NCBI RefSeq assembly: GCF_003597395.2
Contig: NC_133774.1
Span: forward strand, 45,559,485-45,623,484
DNA length: 64,000 nt
Source: Chelonoidis abingdonii
Lineage: Eukaryota; Chordata; Testudines; Testudinidae
Direction of reading: 5' to 3'
Below the pieces are notes generated by a model, which saw nothing but the letters and a program-made list of their open reading frames with translations, was not told the origin of the DNA and did no database searches. The translations under genes and the position numbers were made by a program. Shown here in pieces: positions 35,301 through 46,866 of the stretch. Position 1 is the stretch's first letter. Every line of letters begins with the position of its first letter.

Positions 35301-36066
35301 CACATTAGAAAGCATAATCCCAACTATACATATAAAATGATGGGGTCTAAATTAGCTATTAAACAGATCTTGGCGTCATTGTGGATAGTTCTCTGAAAAC
35401 AACCACTCAATGTGCAGCAGCAGTCAAAAAAACGTCTGTGTGCAGATGTGGTTGCCTCATTTCAAAAAAGATATCTTGGAATTGGAAAAGGTTTAGAAAA
35501 GGATAACAAAAATGATTAAGAGTATGGAATGGCTTCCGGATGAGAAGAGATTAATAAGACTGGGACTTTTCAGCTTCGAAAAGAGACGGCTAAGGGGAGA
35601 TATGAATGAGGTCTATAAAATCATGACTGGTGTGGAGAAAGTAGATAAGGAAGCATTGACTACTTCTCATAAAACAAAAACTAGGGGGGACCAAATGAAA
35701 TTAATAGGTAGCAGGTTTAAAACAAACAAAAGGAAGTATTTCTTCAAACAACCCACAGTCAACCAGTGGCACTCCTTGCCAGAAGATGTTGTGAAGGCCA
35801 ACACTATAACAGGGTTCAAAACAGAGCTAGATAAATTAATGGAGGATAGGTCCATCAATGGCTATTAGCCAGGATGGGCAGGAATGGTGTCCCCAGCCTT
35901 GTTTGCCAGAAGCTGGGAATGAGCAACAGGGGATGGGTCACTTGATGATTATCTGTTCTGTTCATTCCCTCTGGGGCACCTGGCACTGGCCACTGTTGGA
36001 AGACAGGATACTAGGCTAGATGGACCTTTGGCCTGACCAAGTAGGGCCATTCTTATGTTCTTATTG
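32340..36066 (+). mobile_element. CR1 LINE, ORF2 part, interrupted by a Penelope-like element
   Basis: Plus-strand CR1 in two blocks, 32340-32884 and 34438-36066. Block 1 encodes the linker region (KCIPQIKKHIREPKKNPPWL). Block 2 encodes the RT: VYLDFQKVFDKVPHQRLL (motif A), SGVPQLSVLGPVLFNIFIND (motif B) and FSDDTKLL (motif C, FADD changed to FSDD). The C-terminal part and 3' end cattcttatgttcttat follow. Frameshifts and stops are present. Confidence 0.92.
32885..34437 (-). mobile_element. 5'-truncated Penelope-like element inserted in CR1
   Basis: 1,553 bp between 12-bp target duplications AGATCTGAGGAA (32873-32884) and AGATCTGGAGAA (34438-34449, two differences). The coding strand is minus. 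RT motif C region reads Y-I-D-E at 34086-34097, where the family has Y-x-D-D. A GIY-YIG endonuclease trace is CPSAMYIG, with YIG at 33327-33335, near the C-terminus. The 3' end (left) is a terminal segment with the 'gtggcaccttatagactaac' block of family B. Multiple frameshifts; dead. Confidence 0.85.
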
Positions 36067-36324
36067 GTAGGTTAGAGTTAAGGTTGTTTGTCAGTGTGAT
36101 TTTTTTTTTCAGGTCTTTGATGTGAGCATCGTATAAATAGAAATGAGTGCATTACAGAAGGTGCTGGTGAGTACAGGTGGCTAAATGTAGTGAGGGCAGT
36201 GAGACATGCCTAGGAAAATGGTACTGTATTAACTTTAGAAACCTCCCACCTTGCGCCAACTTCATTCCATCCTATTTGCACAAGATCCCAAACCTGAACC
36301 ATGTCCTATGTCTGTGTATAGTAC

Positions 36325-36432
36325 CTCTTCATTAGGAATTCCATCTCCATCTGCATCCTCATCACAGGCATCTCCGAGTCCATCGCCATCCGCATCTTCT
36401 TGTCCTGAGTTTGGAACAAATCTGCAGTTGTC
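36325..36432 (-). CDS. THBS4: THBS4 exon 12: type 3 Ca-binding repeat
   Basis: The 108-bp exon encodes [20 protein letters not shown], then [16 protein letters not shown]. The D-x-D-G-D-G-x-x-D-x-C pattern is the type 3 repeat motif whose Asp side chains coordinate many Ca ions. Phase 0-0. The donor (gtacta) is weaker than the consensus, but the exon-exon join reads correctly into DNC of exon 13. Intron 11 to its right is only 247 bp. Confidence 0.96.
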
Positions 36433-36679
36433 CTAAGCAAAAAATAAACCCAAGAAATATGACCAGCATTCCACAACATTACTTGAAATCTCTCTCCTGA
36501 GGGCTGGCTGACTTTTTTTTTTACTATTAAACTGAAAAGTTTCTTAATAAAATATATTTTAAACAAAAGAAACATAAAAACATGCAAAAGTGTTTTACAC
36601 TTTGTAGTGTTTCCCTCACGGCCTCTTCATGCCCCCCACTATCACTCCCCTGGGTGATTACAAAGAATAAGTCTCCTAC

Positions 36680-36784
36680 CTTTCTGCAGCTATCAGCAGA
36701 GCATTGGAGTTTTTCATCAGGATAGCCATCGATATCTATGTCCTTTCCACAGATATAACCATCACCAGCCCAACCAATGCCACA
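36680..36784 (-). CDS. THBS4: THBS4 exon 11: end of EGF 4, entry to type 3 repeats
   Basis: The 105-bp exon encodes [20 protein letters not shown], then [28 protein letters not shown] closes the last EGF module. [12 protein letters not shown] begins the Ca-binding wire of type 3 repeats. Acceptor tttgtag, donor gtaggag. Phase 0-0. Confidence 0.96.
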
Positions 36785-39700
36785 CTACAAATGAAAACAC
36801 TATTATAGAACCACAGAAAGACTGAAGGTTCCACTTTGCAAACATGTACAGCAATGGTCAAGATGGGACCCTAGGTCAGTTTAAGAAAGGATCAATATGC
36901 AGTGCAGGAGGCACTAACATTTATAATGATATATTCAACCATACATCACTATCTGTTAAGGTAGGCATCGAGATTTAGCTCTAAACTTAAAAAGTATCTG
37001 CTAATTTTGGATTGCCAGCTTCAGACACGTAGGACCTGATTTTCAGAGGTGCTGAGTACCCACAACTCCAAATGACTCCAGTGGGTGCTCAGATCCTCAG
37101 GGCCTCAAGCTGACCATCCAAAATTAGTGATTGCTTTTGAAAATGTAGGCATTAGTGGTCCGAGGTGAAGCAGAGGTCAACAGTCTCCCTGAAAGATGAT
37201 AAAATGCAAACTCACTAGAAAAAGAGCCAAAATATGTAACACATATTCTGAGGGCCAGACTTTCAGAAAGAGAAGTCTGAAATTTCTCTGGAATATTTTA
37301 CACACAATTATTTGCACTAGCAAATTGGGCATTTCTGCATATGAACATTTAAGTATCTAAATTGCAATCAGTTCTCAAAAATACCTAATTTGTGAATACA
37401 ACTGCTGAAACTGCACACTCAAATATGTGGATAAAATTGCATGTGGATTTCAGACCTTTCCTGACTGTCCTCAGCACCAATATCTAGAAATGTCTGTTAC
37501 AGACATTTGAAATATCCCAGTTTTTTCTTTGAAATAAATATACTTAAAACTGAGATGCACCTAGAGGGTCAGAGAGTGAGGACAGCAGAATCAACATCAG
37601 GAAAAATGTCTGATTTAGCTTCAGACCCCAGAAGAAAATTGCAGAACATATGTGGTATTCATATGCAGGATCAGTCCCTTACTTCCAGGGTGATGAGTTG
37701 GATGAGCTGCAAAGATTGAGGTTTGGCAAGGGGGCACCTCTGGTCACACTCTACCTGGGCTAGCTTCCTCATGCTGCCCCACCAATGCATTTCAATCTTG
37801 GTTTAGAGTTGCTACCTCCCAGGGTAGAAAAGGCAGTAAAGTCTATATATGTACTGTATCTTTGGCCTCTCTACTGAGAGTGCCGTCTAGTAAACCAGAT
37901 AAATACTAGCTGTCATGGTGTTTTGGGGGTGTTGAAACATATCCATAGAGAATTAGACTAAAACCAGCAGGTTATTTCACAGAGAGAAGTGAAAAGTGCT
38001 GTATCTCATTGGTTGACCCAAGCAGATCTGTGATCTCTGTAGACACAGAACTTATAAACTCTTGCTACACAAAGGGGCTCTGAAATATTGCAGTATTCTA
38101 GAGATCGTGCCCATAGAGCGGACATCTTTAAAGACACGGAATTGAGCTCTGCTGCAGTGAATCTCCAGCCACCTGATTCCTTCTACTACATCTCTTAAAA
38201 GAAAGACAAACAGGTTTAGAATGAAAATGTTCAACATAACAGGGAATAGTCTTTTGGCATTTCAGATTACTTTAACCAATATCAAATTTAAAAGACTCCT
38301 TCGCTATCGGATGCTTGCATACAAAAATAGAAATACTACTACCAAGTAAATAGATATGTCCAACCCTTTCATTACAACAGTAGAGAAAAAAAACCCTCAT
38401 AATCCCTTAAATATACCATAGAGAGGAACAATACAGATCTTTATTTTAATGCAGTAGGCATCGGTTGTGATGTTTTCATTCTTTTAGACACAGTGAGGGA
38501 ACTGCTGTTCCTGGTGTATGAATTCCTTGATATTAAGTCTTCCTTGTGGCAAAATAAATGAACTTCACTTGAGATTCTGCCTGTACAAAGGCTACACTGT
38601 TAGGACCATTGTATTTAAGGTTCCATCTATGCTAAAACTTCTGATTGAGTTTGTACCCCTTTAGTGGCAGTTTGTGCTCACACGTTACATGGCTAATAAC
38701 TACAGCAACCAGCTATGGGTAACCCTTGCCAGAGATCTGATCTGACATGTTCAATCTTCAAGTAATCTGGTCAGAATACTATCATCTCATTATGTAGACA
38801 GGAGCCCATAACCACACTTAAATATTAGAAAACTTTCTTCACAGCTCACTGGACAGCAGGACATGGCCAGAGATCTGCAGAAAAGGACCTAGGGGTTACA
38901 GTGGACAAGAAGCTGGATATGAGTCAACAGTGTGCCCTTGTTGCCAAGAAGGCTAACGGCATTTTGGGCTGTATAAGTAGGGGCATTGCCAGCAGATCGA
39001 GGGACATGATCATTCCCCTCTATTCGATATTGGTGAGGCCTCATCTGGAGTATTGTGTCCAGTTTTGGGCCCGACACTACAAGAAGGATGTGGAAAAATT
39101 GGAAAGAGTCCAGCGGAGGGCAACAAAAATGATTAGGGGGCTGAAGGAGAGGCTGAGGGAACTGGGATTGTTTAGTCTGCAGAAGAGACGAATGAGGTGG
39201 GATTTGATGCCTGCTTCCAACTACCTGAAAGGGGGTTCCAAAGAGGATGGATCTAGCTCTCAGTAGTACCTGATGACAGAACATAGAGTAATGGTCTCAA
39301 GTTGCAGTGAGAGAGGTTTAGGTTGGATATTAGGAAACACTTTTTCACTCAGAGTGGTGAAGCACTGGAATGGGTTACCTAGGGAGGTGGTGGAATCTCC
39401 TTCCTTAGAGGTTTTTAAAGTCAGCTTGATAAAGCCCTGGCTGGGATGAATTAGTTGGGAATTGGTCCTGCTTTGAGCAGGGGGTTGGACTAGATGACCT
39501 CCTGAGGTCCCTTCCAACCCTGATATCCTATGATCCATGTGATGCTGATGCTTGCTCTGTGCGCATTGATATTTGGCACACTTTGTCACTGCTATCTGTA
39601 CGATCTCAGCAGAAAAAGGCTTCCCAGAATTCAATCATACAAATGCTGCTAGGCAGCATGGTAAATGTAGCCACCCAGATTTGGCTACCACCTGGATGTA

Positions 39701-39899
39701 CTGGAGTCTGCTATCTGGACACAACTGGACTGTTTGTAACTGGGTCAAATGAGTGTGTCATACTCTGGTTAGAAACACACTTTTTTTTACTGATCAAAGC
39801 GTACACAGGCCCTAAAACATCCTGCTCATTGCCTCAGTAGGACTGTTTTTTTACTAGTTTCTCTGGAGTGGCCTAAAATATATCCTATCAGCAACTTAC
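36785..39899 (-). other. THBS4: THBS4 intron 10
   Basis: 3.1 kb. Contains a CR1 3' fragment at 38873-39535; the rest shows nothing I can name. Confidence 0.6.
38873..39535 (+). mobile_element. CR1 LINE 3' fragment
   Basis: Plus strand encodes CR1 RT C-terminal sequence ([20 protein letters not shown] pattern: [31 protein letters not shown]). The 3' UTR then ends in tgatatcctatgatc. 5'-truncated; one reading frame stays open for about 120 codons, so moderately young. Confidence 0.88.
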
Positions 39900-40052
39900 A
39901 GTACATGAAATCTCTCCTTGTCTTTTTTCAATACACTGTGCATAAACACTGCATGGGTTCAAGTCTCGATTTCTGCAGCTTTTCTCAGCCTTGCATCCTT
40001 TGACCTGGTCTCCAGTGTAACCGGGTTTGCATGGGCCACAGCGGTAAGAACC
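39900..40052 (-). CDS. THBS4: THBS4 exon 10: end of EGF 3 and start of EGF 4
   Basis: The 153-bp, 51-codon exon encodes [20 protein letters not shown], then a Cys/Asn-rich stretch ([16 protein letters not shown]) ending in EISCT. It closes the third EGF module and opens the fourth. Acceptor ctttacag, donor gtaagttgc. Phase 0 at both ends. It matches human THBS4 closely in Cys spacing. Confidence 0.96.
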
Positions 40053-40387
40053 CTGTAAAGACAATCAGTCATTTGCATGAGTGTGTCTGTGATTTGCCTC
40101 ACACTGCTTATGATGTGCAGGTTCAGTTTCATGTTCACTGTGGCATCTTGCTAGCTCCTTTTGTGAACAGACATGTTTGACTAAGTCCCGCCAAACATGT
40201 GAGGCTGACAGTTGTGGAGGAACCAAAGTCCCCTATTTATCCAGAGAACAAGCAGAGTACCACCAACCACCCACACTTCTCTACATTGCCCTGTGAATGT
40301 CCCTAAAACCTGCTCAGGATGAGCCACCTTTAAGGTGGGAGAGGATATTACAATTTCCTTGCCTGTTCATTCTTTGCTGAGCTCTTG

Positions 40388-40760
40388 TCTATACACACAT
40401 TACACTAGTTGACCTCAAAGCATGTGTGGACACTTTTATTTTGGTTTAGCTTCACTAAATTGGGAACAAGTTTTAAGCTAAACTGAAACCAGCTGCTCTT
40501 AAGCTAAAATAAATGTGTCCAACAAAAGTTTTCTCTGGCTTTGCATAAATCAGTTTAAAAACTGACTTAAGCTAAACTGGTACAATTTTTGTCTGTTGAC
40601 AACAATGCCTTGGATTTGACAGAAATTAGATCAAAATAAGTCTTGTTTAAGCTGACATAAGAGCGTCCATGCAGCCTTTTGCATTGGCTTAACTAAATCA
40701 GCTTAAATAGCACCATAAACTACATCAGTTTGACTTTCTTAAGTAAACCAGCCCAGAGAT
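40388..40760. mobile_element. MITE-like repeat with TTTAGCTTAA-type core
   Basis: Starts near cttgtctatacacacattac and has inverted blocks ggtttagcttcactaaattg / cagtttaaaaactgacttaag. Ends near agtaaaccagcccag. Boundaries uncertain. Confidence 0.4.
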
Positions 40761-41072
40761 TCCAAGCAAGAATGTTGCGGTTAGTGCCTTTGCTACTGAT
40801 GGTGGGTATTGTGATGTGGACAGGTTTACTAATGGGTTATAATAAGCCCACACAGGCATTTCATTTGGTCTTGAGCTCTCAATTTCCCCTGCTTAGTTAT
40901 TTTTAATCTTTCACAGGCTGGGAGGAAAAACATCAGTTAAAACCTCACCATAATCAATAATAACTTTCAACATTTTCAAAGACAAAGAAAGGGAACAAAT
41001 ATATATGTACATAATTAGACATGCAGCCCTATGTGTTAATAACGAGTCTTTGTTTCATTAGGAGTTCCAGAT

Positions 41073-41172
41073 GACTTCCTAACATTTAAGCAGCAAAGCT
41101 TCATGGGTGACCTGTTAGTGTTGACTTCCTAACATTTAAGCAGCAAAGCTTCATGGGTGACCTGTTAGTGTT
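41073..41172. repeat. Perfect tandem duplication, 2 x 50 bp
   Basis: Unit gacttcctaacatttaag...gttagtgtt at 41073-41122 is repeated exactly at 41123-41172. Confidence 0.97.
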
Positions 41173-42900
41173 GACCTAGTCCAGGTGGACTGGAAAAGCA
41201 TACTCATAACCCACCTTTGGAGTATTTTGTCTGTACCAGGAAGTACATGGGTTTTGTCTGGATTTGTTCAGGATTTTAACTGTCTGTGCTATCTGATTTC
41301 ATGGCAGTAAGCCATACAGTTTGAACATGGAGATAGACGGAGAACTGCATAAATCAAATAATCAGTGAGTGGTAGTTTAGAAAATTGGCAGCTAGCTTAG
41401 ATCTGCATGGGGTTAGGACTGTATGAAATCCAGTGCTTTGTGCAATTCTTCCCCCCCCCCCCCTTAATTAAAGTTGATGGGGTCAGTTCATCCAGGCTCA
41501 CAACTCCTGAAATCTGCTAATTATTTTGGATTTGCACAATGCATTCTGAGCTGTATCATGGCTCCAAATCCAATGGTGCCACATAAACCTAAGCACAACC
41601 TTGTGTGGGCCAAACAGATTCTACATATTTGAATAAGATTTAAAGTCACTTGTATTGATTTATATTTTAAGTTAGGTTATTTCTAGATAAATATTGTCTA
41701 TTTACACATTTGTGTAAACTAAAATGATGTCAATATGATGATAAAATGCTAATGAATTAGCTGTTAGTGTATTGCATTGAAGTAGGCCACGGGCCTTATG
41801 AAATGCTCTGCGGGGCCATGTATGGTCCATGGGCCAGAGGTTGGGCACCTATGAGTTAAACAACCTTTAAAGCAGCATTTCCTGACACCGATGATACTGA
41901 ATGGAGGCAGGGCAGACAGACAGTCTGTCCCACTCATGAGCTTCTCAAGAACTGGCTTACCCAGAGGCCCACTTGTCTCCCTAAAGACTGCATGAAAAAG
42001 GGTTGAAGATCTCTAAAGGATGCCTGCTCTAGTAACAGGACAGAAGATGCATCAGATAGAAATGCTGTAGATCTTTAAAAAAAAAAAAAAGGAAGATATT
42101 CAGGTGGGGAGTGGAGTTTAGTAACAAAATACTTCATTTATGTAAAAGTACCTCACCCAGAGCTTGCAGTTTGATATCAGCAGAAGCACTCAGTAAACTT
42201 AAATATTTAGATGTGGAGGTTCTCTTATTCTTTCTGTGTGAGTATACTTAGCTATACATAGCAGACCATCTCACAGTGAAACAGCACTTAGCAGTAGGGT
42301 GAAGTGGAGTGAAAGGCCCAAAATGCATTAAAAGGAACTTCCACTCCTTTTCTCCTCCTTTCACTCCTCTCATTCCACTTTTACTTCCACTCTGCTCACT
42401 CTTCTGTAATATAGCAGTTACATTTAACACCTATACTATTTGGTAGCCATATCATTCCTTCTCTGCCCTGACTTCCCCTATACATTATGGTGATTGAGAA
42501 AGATGGAGAGGTTGCCCCTACTTACAGGGCACCAGAAGGAATTGCTGGCTTCCAGTCTTGTTACAGCTACTCCCAGTGGGGAGTGAAGATGTATCTTTTC
42601 AGAGAATGCCCCACCGCAAACACTTGCACAATTGCCAGAACTCCCTGCAACTGCAGGGGATGAAGGGAAGACTGTGGTCATTGCTGGGTGAAGAGGAGAG
42701 GATGGAGTTCATGAAGGCATGCTAATTGTTCATTAAGCGCTGGTTGTTTTAACTTTTAGGGAGGAGATGAGATTCTTCTTTTTGTTTAGATAGAGTCAAA
42801 AGATATAATACAGAGGTCATCTCAAGCCAGAACCACAGATCCAAATCACAGCCTGATGTAAATGATCATTTTTGAAAACAGTAAATGAAAGGGTACTTAC

Positions 42901-42978
42901 CATGATGTTTATGCACTGGGAATTTGGAACACATCCTCCATTTTGGCCATTGTTACATTCATCAATATCCAAGCAGAC
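42901..42978 (-). CDS. THBS4: THBS4 exon 9: EGF-like module 3, first half (Ca-binding)
   Basis: The 78-bp exon encodes VCLDIDECNNGQNGGCVPNS and QCINIM in phase 0-0. DIDEC is the Ca-binding EGF signature. Compared with the human sequence (ECRNGAC, recalled from memory) there are three extra residues between the first two Cys of the module (ECNNGQNGGC). Donor gtaagtac, acceptor gttag. The module continues in exon 10. Confidence 0.95.
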
Positions 42979-43134
42979 CTAACACAACAAAATAAGGAGC
43001 CTATAATAAAAAACTAGTGAACCTTAGCTCCAAGTGTGAAGGGAAATCACTCACTGACCACCTTCAACAGGTTTGGAAACATGAACAAGCATGTTCAGTA
43101 TGGCATTCAACCTAAATCTGAAATGGAGGAAGGC

Positions 43135-43320
43135 AGGTCCAGGGGTTAGGATGCTGGCCTGTGACCCAGGAGACCTGGATTCACATTCCTGCTCCACTAC
43201 AGATTTCCTCTGCGACTGTGGAAAAGTGATTGGCCCCTCTGTGCCACTGTTCCGTCTGTAAGGTGGGGGTAGTGGTACTTCCCTACCACACAGGAGTGTT
43301 GTGAAGCTAAATTAATTTTT
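43135..43320 (+). repeat. MIR-like SINE
   Basis: ccaggggttaggatgctggc, gtgacccaggagacctggatt, ctctgtgccactgttccgtc and tgtaaggtgggggtagtgg follow the MIR head and core in order. tRNA-derived, old. Confidence 0.65.
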
Positions 43321-43612
43321 GTTTGGTTTAATATAGCCAATATTTTTAGAGTTAGTTTAATTACAAAGAACTTCTTCCCAGTTAATAGACCTTGTATCTG
43401 CATAATGACTTTTGGCACCACTTCTGAGAGAGTGCATTTCTTCCTTTTTTTATAGTATAACTCAGCCTTAGAGGAAATCTAATTTGGGCCTATAAATAAA
43501 GTGGAATTAACTTTTTCTTTTAAAATTACTTATTTTGTGTTTTATCTGTGATGGAAAAGCAGACTGTCTCTTAACAACTGCAGACAAAATGGCCATTTAT
43601 AATAGCATAGAG

Positions 43613-43908
43613 CAGTGTTTCTCAAACTGTGGGTCGGGCGGGACCCCAAAGTGGGTCACGGCCCCATTTTAATGGGGTCACTAGGATCAAAGCCAAAGCT
43701 GAGGGCTTCAGCGCTGGGCAGCAGGGCTCAGGTTACAGACCCCCTACCTGGGGCTGAAGCCCTTGGGCTTGGTCTTGGGCTTTGGCTCCCCATTCGGGAC
43801 AGTGGGACTAGAGGGGGGCGCTTAGGATCAGGTCCCCCGTCCTGGAGTTGTGTAGTAATTTTTGTTGTCAGAAGGGGGCCGTGGTGCAATGACGTTTGAG
43901 AACCCTTG
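43613..43908. mobile_element. hAT-type element
   Basis: Left end cagtgtttctcaaactgtgg; right end gtttgagaacccttg, an imperfect inverse (12 of 16). Flanks GCATAGAG and CCATAGGG agree in 6 of 8 bp. 296 bp, GC-rich, no transposase. Confidence 0.75.
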
Positions 43909-44237
43909 CCATAGGGTCTGTCCTAAACTAATGCCCTGTTAAATAACTTCCTACACATTGGTGAGGTAACAAAACATATTACTATGTACAATGTGGAAGA
44001 ACCAATTACTAAATTGTCTCACCTATATGCTCTGTTGCTTTTTTAATCTGTTTGTGATCCTTCTGAGAAACTCCTATAGAATTTAATGGGGTCTTAAATA
44101 GTAGGGTTCTTTAGAAATTACACTAAAACCTGTAGGGCTGTATTCATATAGGAATGTGAAACAGCGATGAAAGTGGCAGATCTGGCCAACTGAAGTTTCT
44201 CCTAACCTAGGGGAGCCCATGTGTAGTGTTTCTGCCA

Positions 44238-44469
44238 CTGTTTGTATTTGATAAAATACACAGGGGGAAAAGGTTACCGGAAAATGAATTAGTTAAAAGG
44301 CATATGCCCTGTTGCAGTCCTGCCCCTGTCTAGTATTTGTCAAATACCAACACCATTTGTTAATTGGCAGACAAATCCTGAATATGTTCATTTATCATCT
44401 CCCTAGATATGGTTCAAACAGAAGATTAAACAAGTAATAAGAAATATTAAAAATATTTTTAAAGACGTC
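44238..44469. repeat. 232-bp direct repeat, copy 1 (left of exon 8)
   Basis: From ctgtttgtatttgataaaat to tttttaaagacgtc. By eye it is identical base for base to 45331-45562. It is not a repeat family I recognise. Confidence 0.95.
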
Positions 44470-44877
44470 CAGACTCAGCCTAGAATCTGGTCTACAGAGT
44501 TGTATGAAAGATGCCAACTTTACTGTAAGTTTTATGAACCATCCTATGGAAATCTACAGAAGGAACATAAATCTCTTTTACAAGATATCATATGGACATA
44601 CAGAAAGTTTGGCATTTTCCATCAAATCCTACAGGACACTTCCCATTAGCTAAGGCCATCTCCTGTCTCCCCTCCACCCCACATTAACCTGTTGTTATTG
44701 CTGTTAAAGTCAGGGACAAACTGATGTCACTCTGCCGAGCTGCCCAAAACACTTGTAATTTTATTGCATGAAAAATAATTAGAATGTTTAATAGTTTTAA
44801 GCTGTATTTGGAAAGTGAAAGTGATAGCAAACCAGCCTCGCACACTGGAGATGGCAGTGTGTCTGGCTGCCACTCAC

Positions 44878-45015
44878 CTGCTTATTGTTCTTGGCAGCAT
44901 TGATCCCTACCCCCTGAACTGTCTGTCCTGTGTATCCTGGGGGGCAAGCCTCACATCTGAAGCCTGGAACAATGTTCACGCAGCGCACCCCAGGGAAGCA
45001 TGGGCTATAGCGGCA
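44878..45015 (-). CDS. THBS4: THBS4 exon 8: EGF-like module 2
   Basis: The 138-bp, 46-codon exon is in phase 0 at both ends. It encodes [19 protein letters not shown], then [11 protein letters not shown] and [14 protein letters not shown]. It carries the long Gly-rich insert (QGVGI) typical of thrombospondin EGF2. Acceptor tttttag at the right, donor gtgagtgg at the left. Because the exon is a multiple of three, its loss would not shift the frame. It lies between two perfect 232-bp direct repeats (see findings). Confidence 0.97.
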
Positions 45016-45330
45016 CTAAAAAGACAAATGAATCGTTGAACCTGCATCAGTGAGTCAACAACATTCTGCTGATCTCAGATTCCAAAACGTGACCTTTTTA
45101 AGCAGCACTTAAATAATATTGATTGGTATAGTTGTCCTAGAAGTCTCAAACCATGAGCTCAACTCTCCCCTTGAACTTGCATGGGTTCAACTCCCTCTGA
45201 AGTCTGACCAAGTATCACTTGAATGGACATGATTGAAAAAGGTAGAAAGCCCTGTAATTGCAGCAGTCATGAAATCACTGGGGAATGACTGTCCACTTGT
45301 ATTCAATGCACACATAAATAGCAGCATTTG

Positions 45331-45562
45331 CTGTTTGTATTTGATAAAATACACAGGGGGAAAAGGTTACCGGAAAATGAATTAGTTAAAAGGCATATGC
45401 CCTGTTGCAGTCCTGCCCCTGTCTAGTATTTGTCAAATACCAACACCATTTGTTAATTGGCAGACAAATCCTGAATATGTTCATTTATCATCTCCCTAGA
45501 TATGGTTCAAACAGAAGATTAAACAAGTAATAAGAAATATTAAAAATATTTTTAAAGACGTC
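45331..45562. repeat. 232-bp direct repeat, copy 2 (right of exon 8)
   Basis: Perfect copy of 44238-44469, offset 1,093 bp. It ends exactly where the truncated CR1 begins. Confidence 0.95.
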
Positions 45563-46507
45563 TAGTCTTTTCACCATTATCTGGTGTGGTCCCACAGGGG
45601 TCTGTCCTGGGTCTGGTACTATTCAGTATTGTCACTGATGACTTCGATAATGGAGTGGAGAGCATGCTTAAATTTGTGTATGGCATCAATCTGGAAGGGG
45701 TTGAAAGCACTTTGGAGGGCAGGATTAGAATTCAAAATAGTCTTTATTAATGGGAGAACTGGTCTGAAATCAACCAGATGAAATTCAGTAAAGGCAAGTG
45801 CAAAGTATTTCACTTAGGAAGGAAAAATCCCATGGACAAATACAAAATGAAGACTATAGGGCTAGGCCATAGTACTGCTGAGAAGGAGCTGGTGTTACAG
45901 TGGATTACAATTGGAAAAAAAGGCTAATTCTGAGGTGCATTAGCAGGAGTGACATTGTAAGAAATGGGAGGTAATTGTTTTGCTGTACTTGGTACTGGTG
46001 AGGCCTCAGTGGCAGTACTGACTTCAGTTCTAGGCACCAACCTTCAGAAAAGATGTGGACTAACTGGAGGGAGACCAGAGGAGAACAATTAAAAGGATGA
46101 TAGGTTAAAAAACTGAGTTATGAGGAAAGGTTAAAGAAACTAGGCATATTTAGTCTTAAAAGAAGACTCAAAGGGACAGTCTTCAAAGGGCTGTTACGAG
46201 GAGGATGGTCAATTGTTCTCCATGTCCACTGAAGGTAGGACAAGAAGTGTAATGGGTTTAATCTGAAGCAGGGGAGATTTAGCTTAGATGATAGGACAAA
46301 CTTTATAACTATAAAGATAGTTAAGCACTGGGGAAGGTTACCAAGGGAGGTAGTGGAATCCCCATGACAGGAAATTTTAAAGAACAGGCTGGATAAACCC
46401 CTGTCAGGGATGGTCTACATTTACTTGGCCCTGCCTTAGCATGGTGGAAGGTACTAGATGAGCTCTCAAGGTCCCTTCCAACCCTACATTTCTCCGATTC
46501 TACGATT
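45563..46507 (+). mobile_element. CR1 LINE, 3' half of ORF2 and tail
   Basis: Starts inside the RT at the motif B region (ggtgtggtcccacaggggtctgt...). It continues through atgaaattcagtaaaggcaag and ggagaccagaggagaacaat and ends ccctacatttctccgattctacg. Heavily decayed, old. Confidence 0.85.
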
Positions 46508-46745
46508 AACTCAGCTTGGGCATAAAGCAAAAATACCCATAAAATGATGACAAAACAAACCAGGATAATATAGACAAAATACATACAGTTCAGTGTATGT
46601 CCCTCAACATACAATGGCATTAATTTTTTTATGTGTTTATGACAGATTACTAAACACAAAACTGGGTTTGGAGCCTAATAGAAAAAAAGATTTAATAAAA
46701 GCAAAAACATAATCTATAATGTGAACTTAAACGTAAGATAGACTT

Positions 46746-46866
46746 AGGGTGACCAGATAGCAAGTGTGAAAAATTGGGAGAGGAGTGCGGGGTAATAGGT
46801 GCCTATGTAAGACAATACCATGAATATAGGGACCGGCCCTATAAAATTGGGACATCTGGTCACCCT
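46746..46866. mobile_element. Short MITE with AGGGTGACCAGA ends
   Basis: 121 bp with perfect 12-bp terminal inverted repeats (AGGGTGACCAGA at 46746-46757, TCTGGTCACCCT at 46855-46866). A TA dinucleotide sits at each end, consistent with a TA target duplication. No ORF. Confidence 0.85.

Larger units (their letters stand above)
27139..36324 (-). other. THBS4: THBS4 intron 12 (9.2 kb transposon nest)
   Basis: The largest intron in the window. It contains a small hAT, an LTR-like element, a Penelope-like element carrying two hATs, and a CR1 LINE carrying another Penelope-like element. About 29170-29730 and 29960-30440 show nothing recognised. Confidence 0.65.
40053..42900 (-). other. THBS4: THBS4 intron 9
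   Basis: 2.8 kb. MITE-like block 40388-40760, a 50-bp tandem duplication (41073-41172), a C run at about 41452-41463, an A run near 42077, and a possible hAT end (gttgggcacctatg) near 41850. Confidence 0.55.
42979..44877 (-). other. THBS4: THBS4 intron 8
   Basis: 1.9 kb. MIR-like SINE, a hAT element, and the left copy of the 232-bp direct repeat. Confidence 0.6.

Noticed and set aside
34868..35868. Reverse-transcriptase-like ORFs as a host gene
   Set aside because: CR1 LINE ORF2 pieces with frameshifts and the typical CR1 3' end; a dead mobile element.
41775..41855. Possible hAT copy (ccatgggccagaggttgggcacctatg)
   Set aside because: Only one end is recognisable and no left end or duplication was found; too little to annotate as an element.
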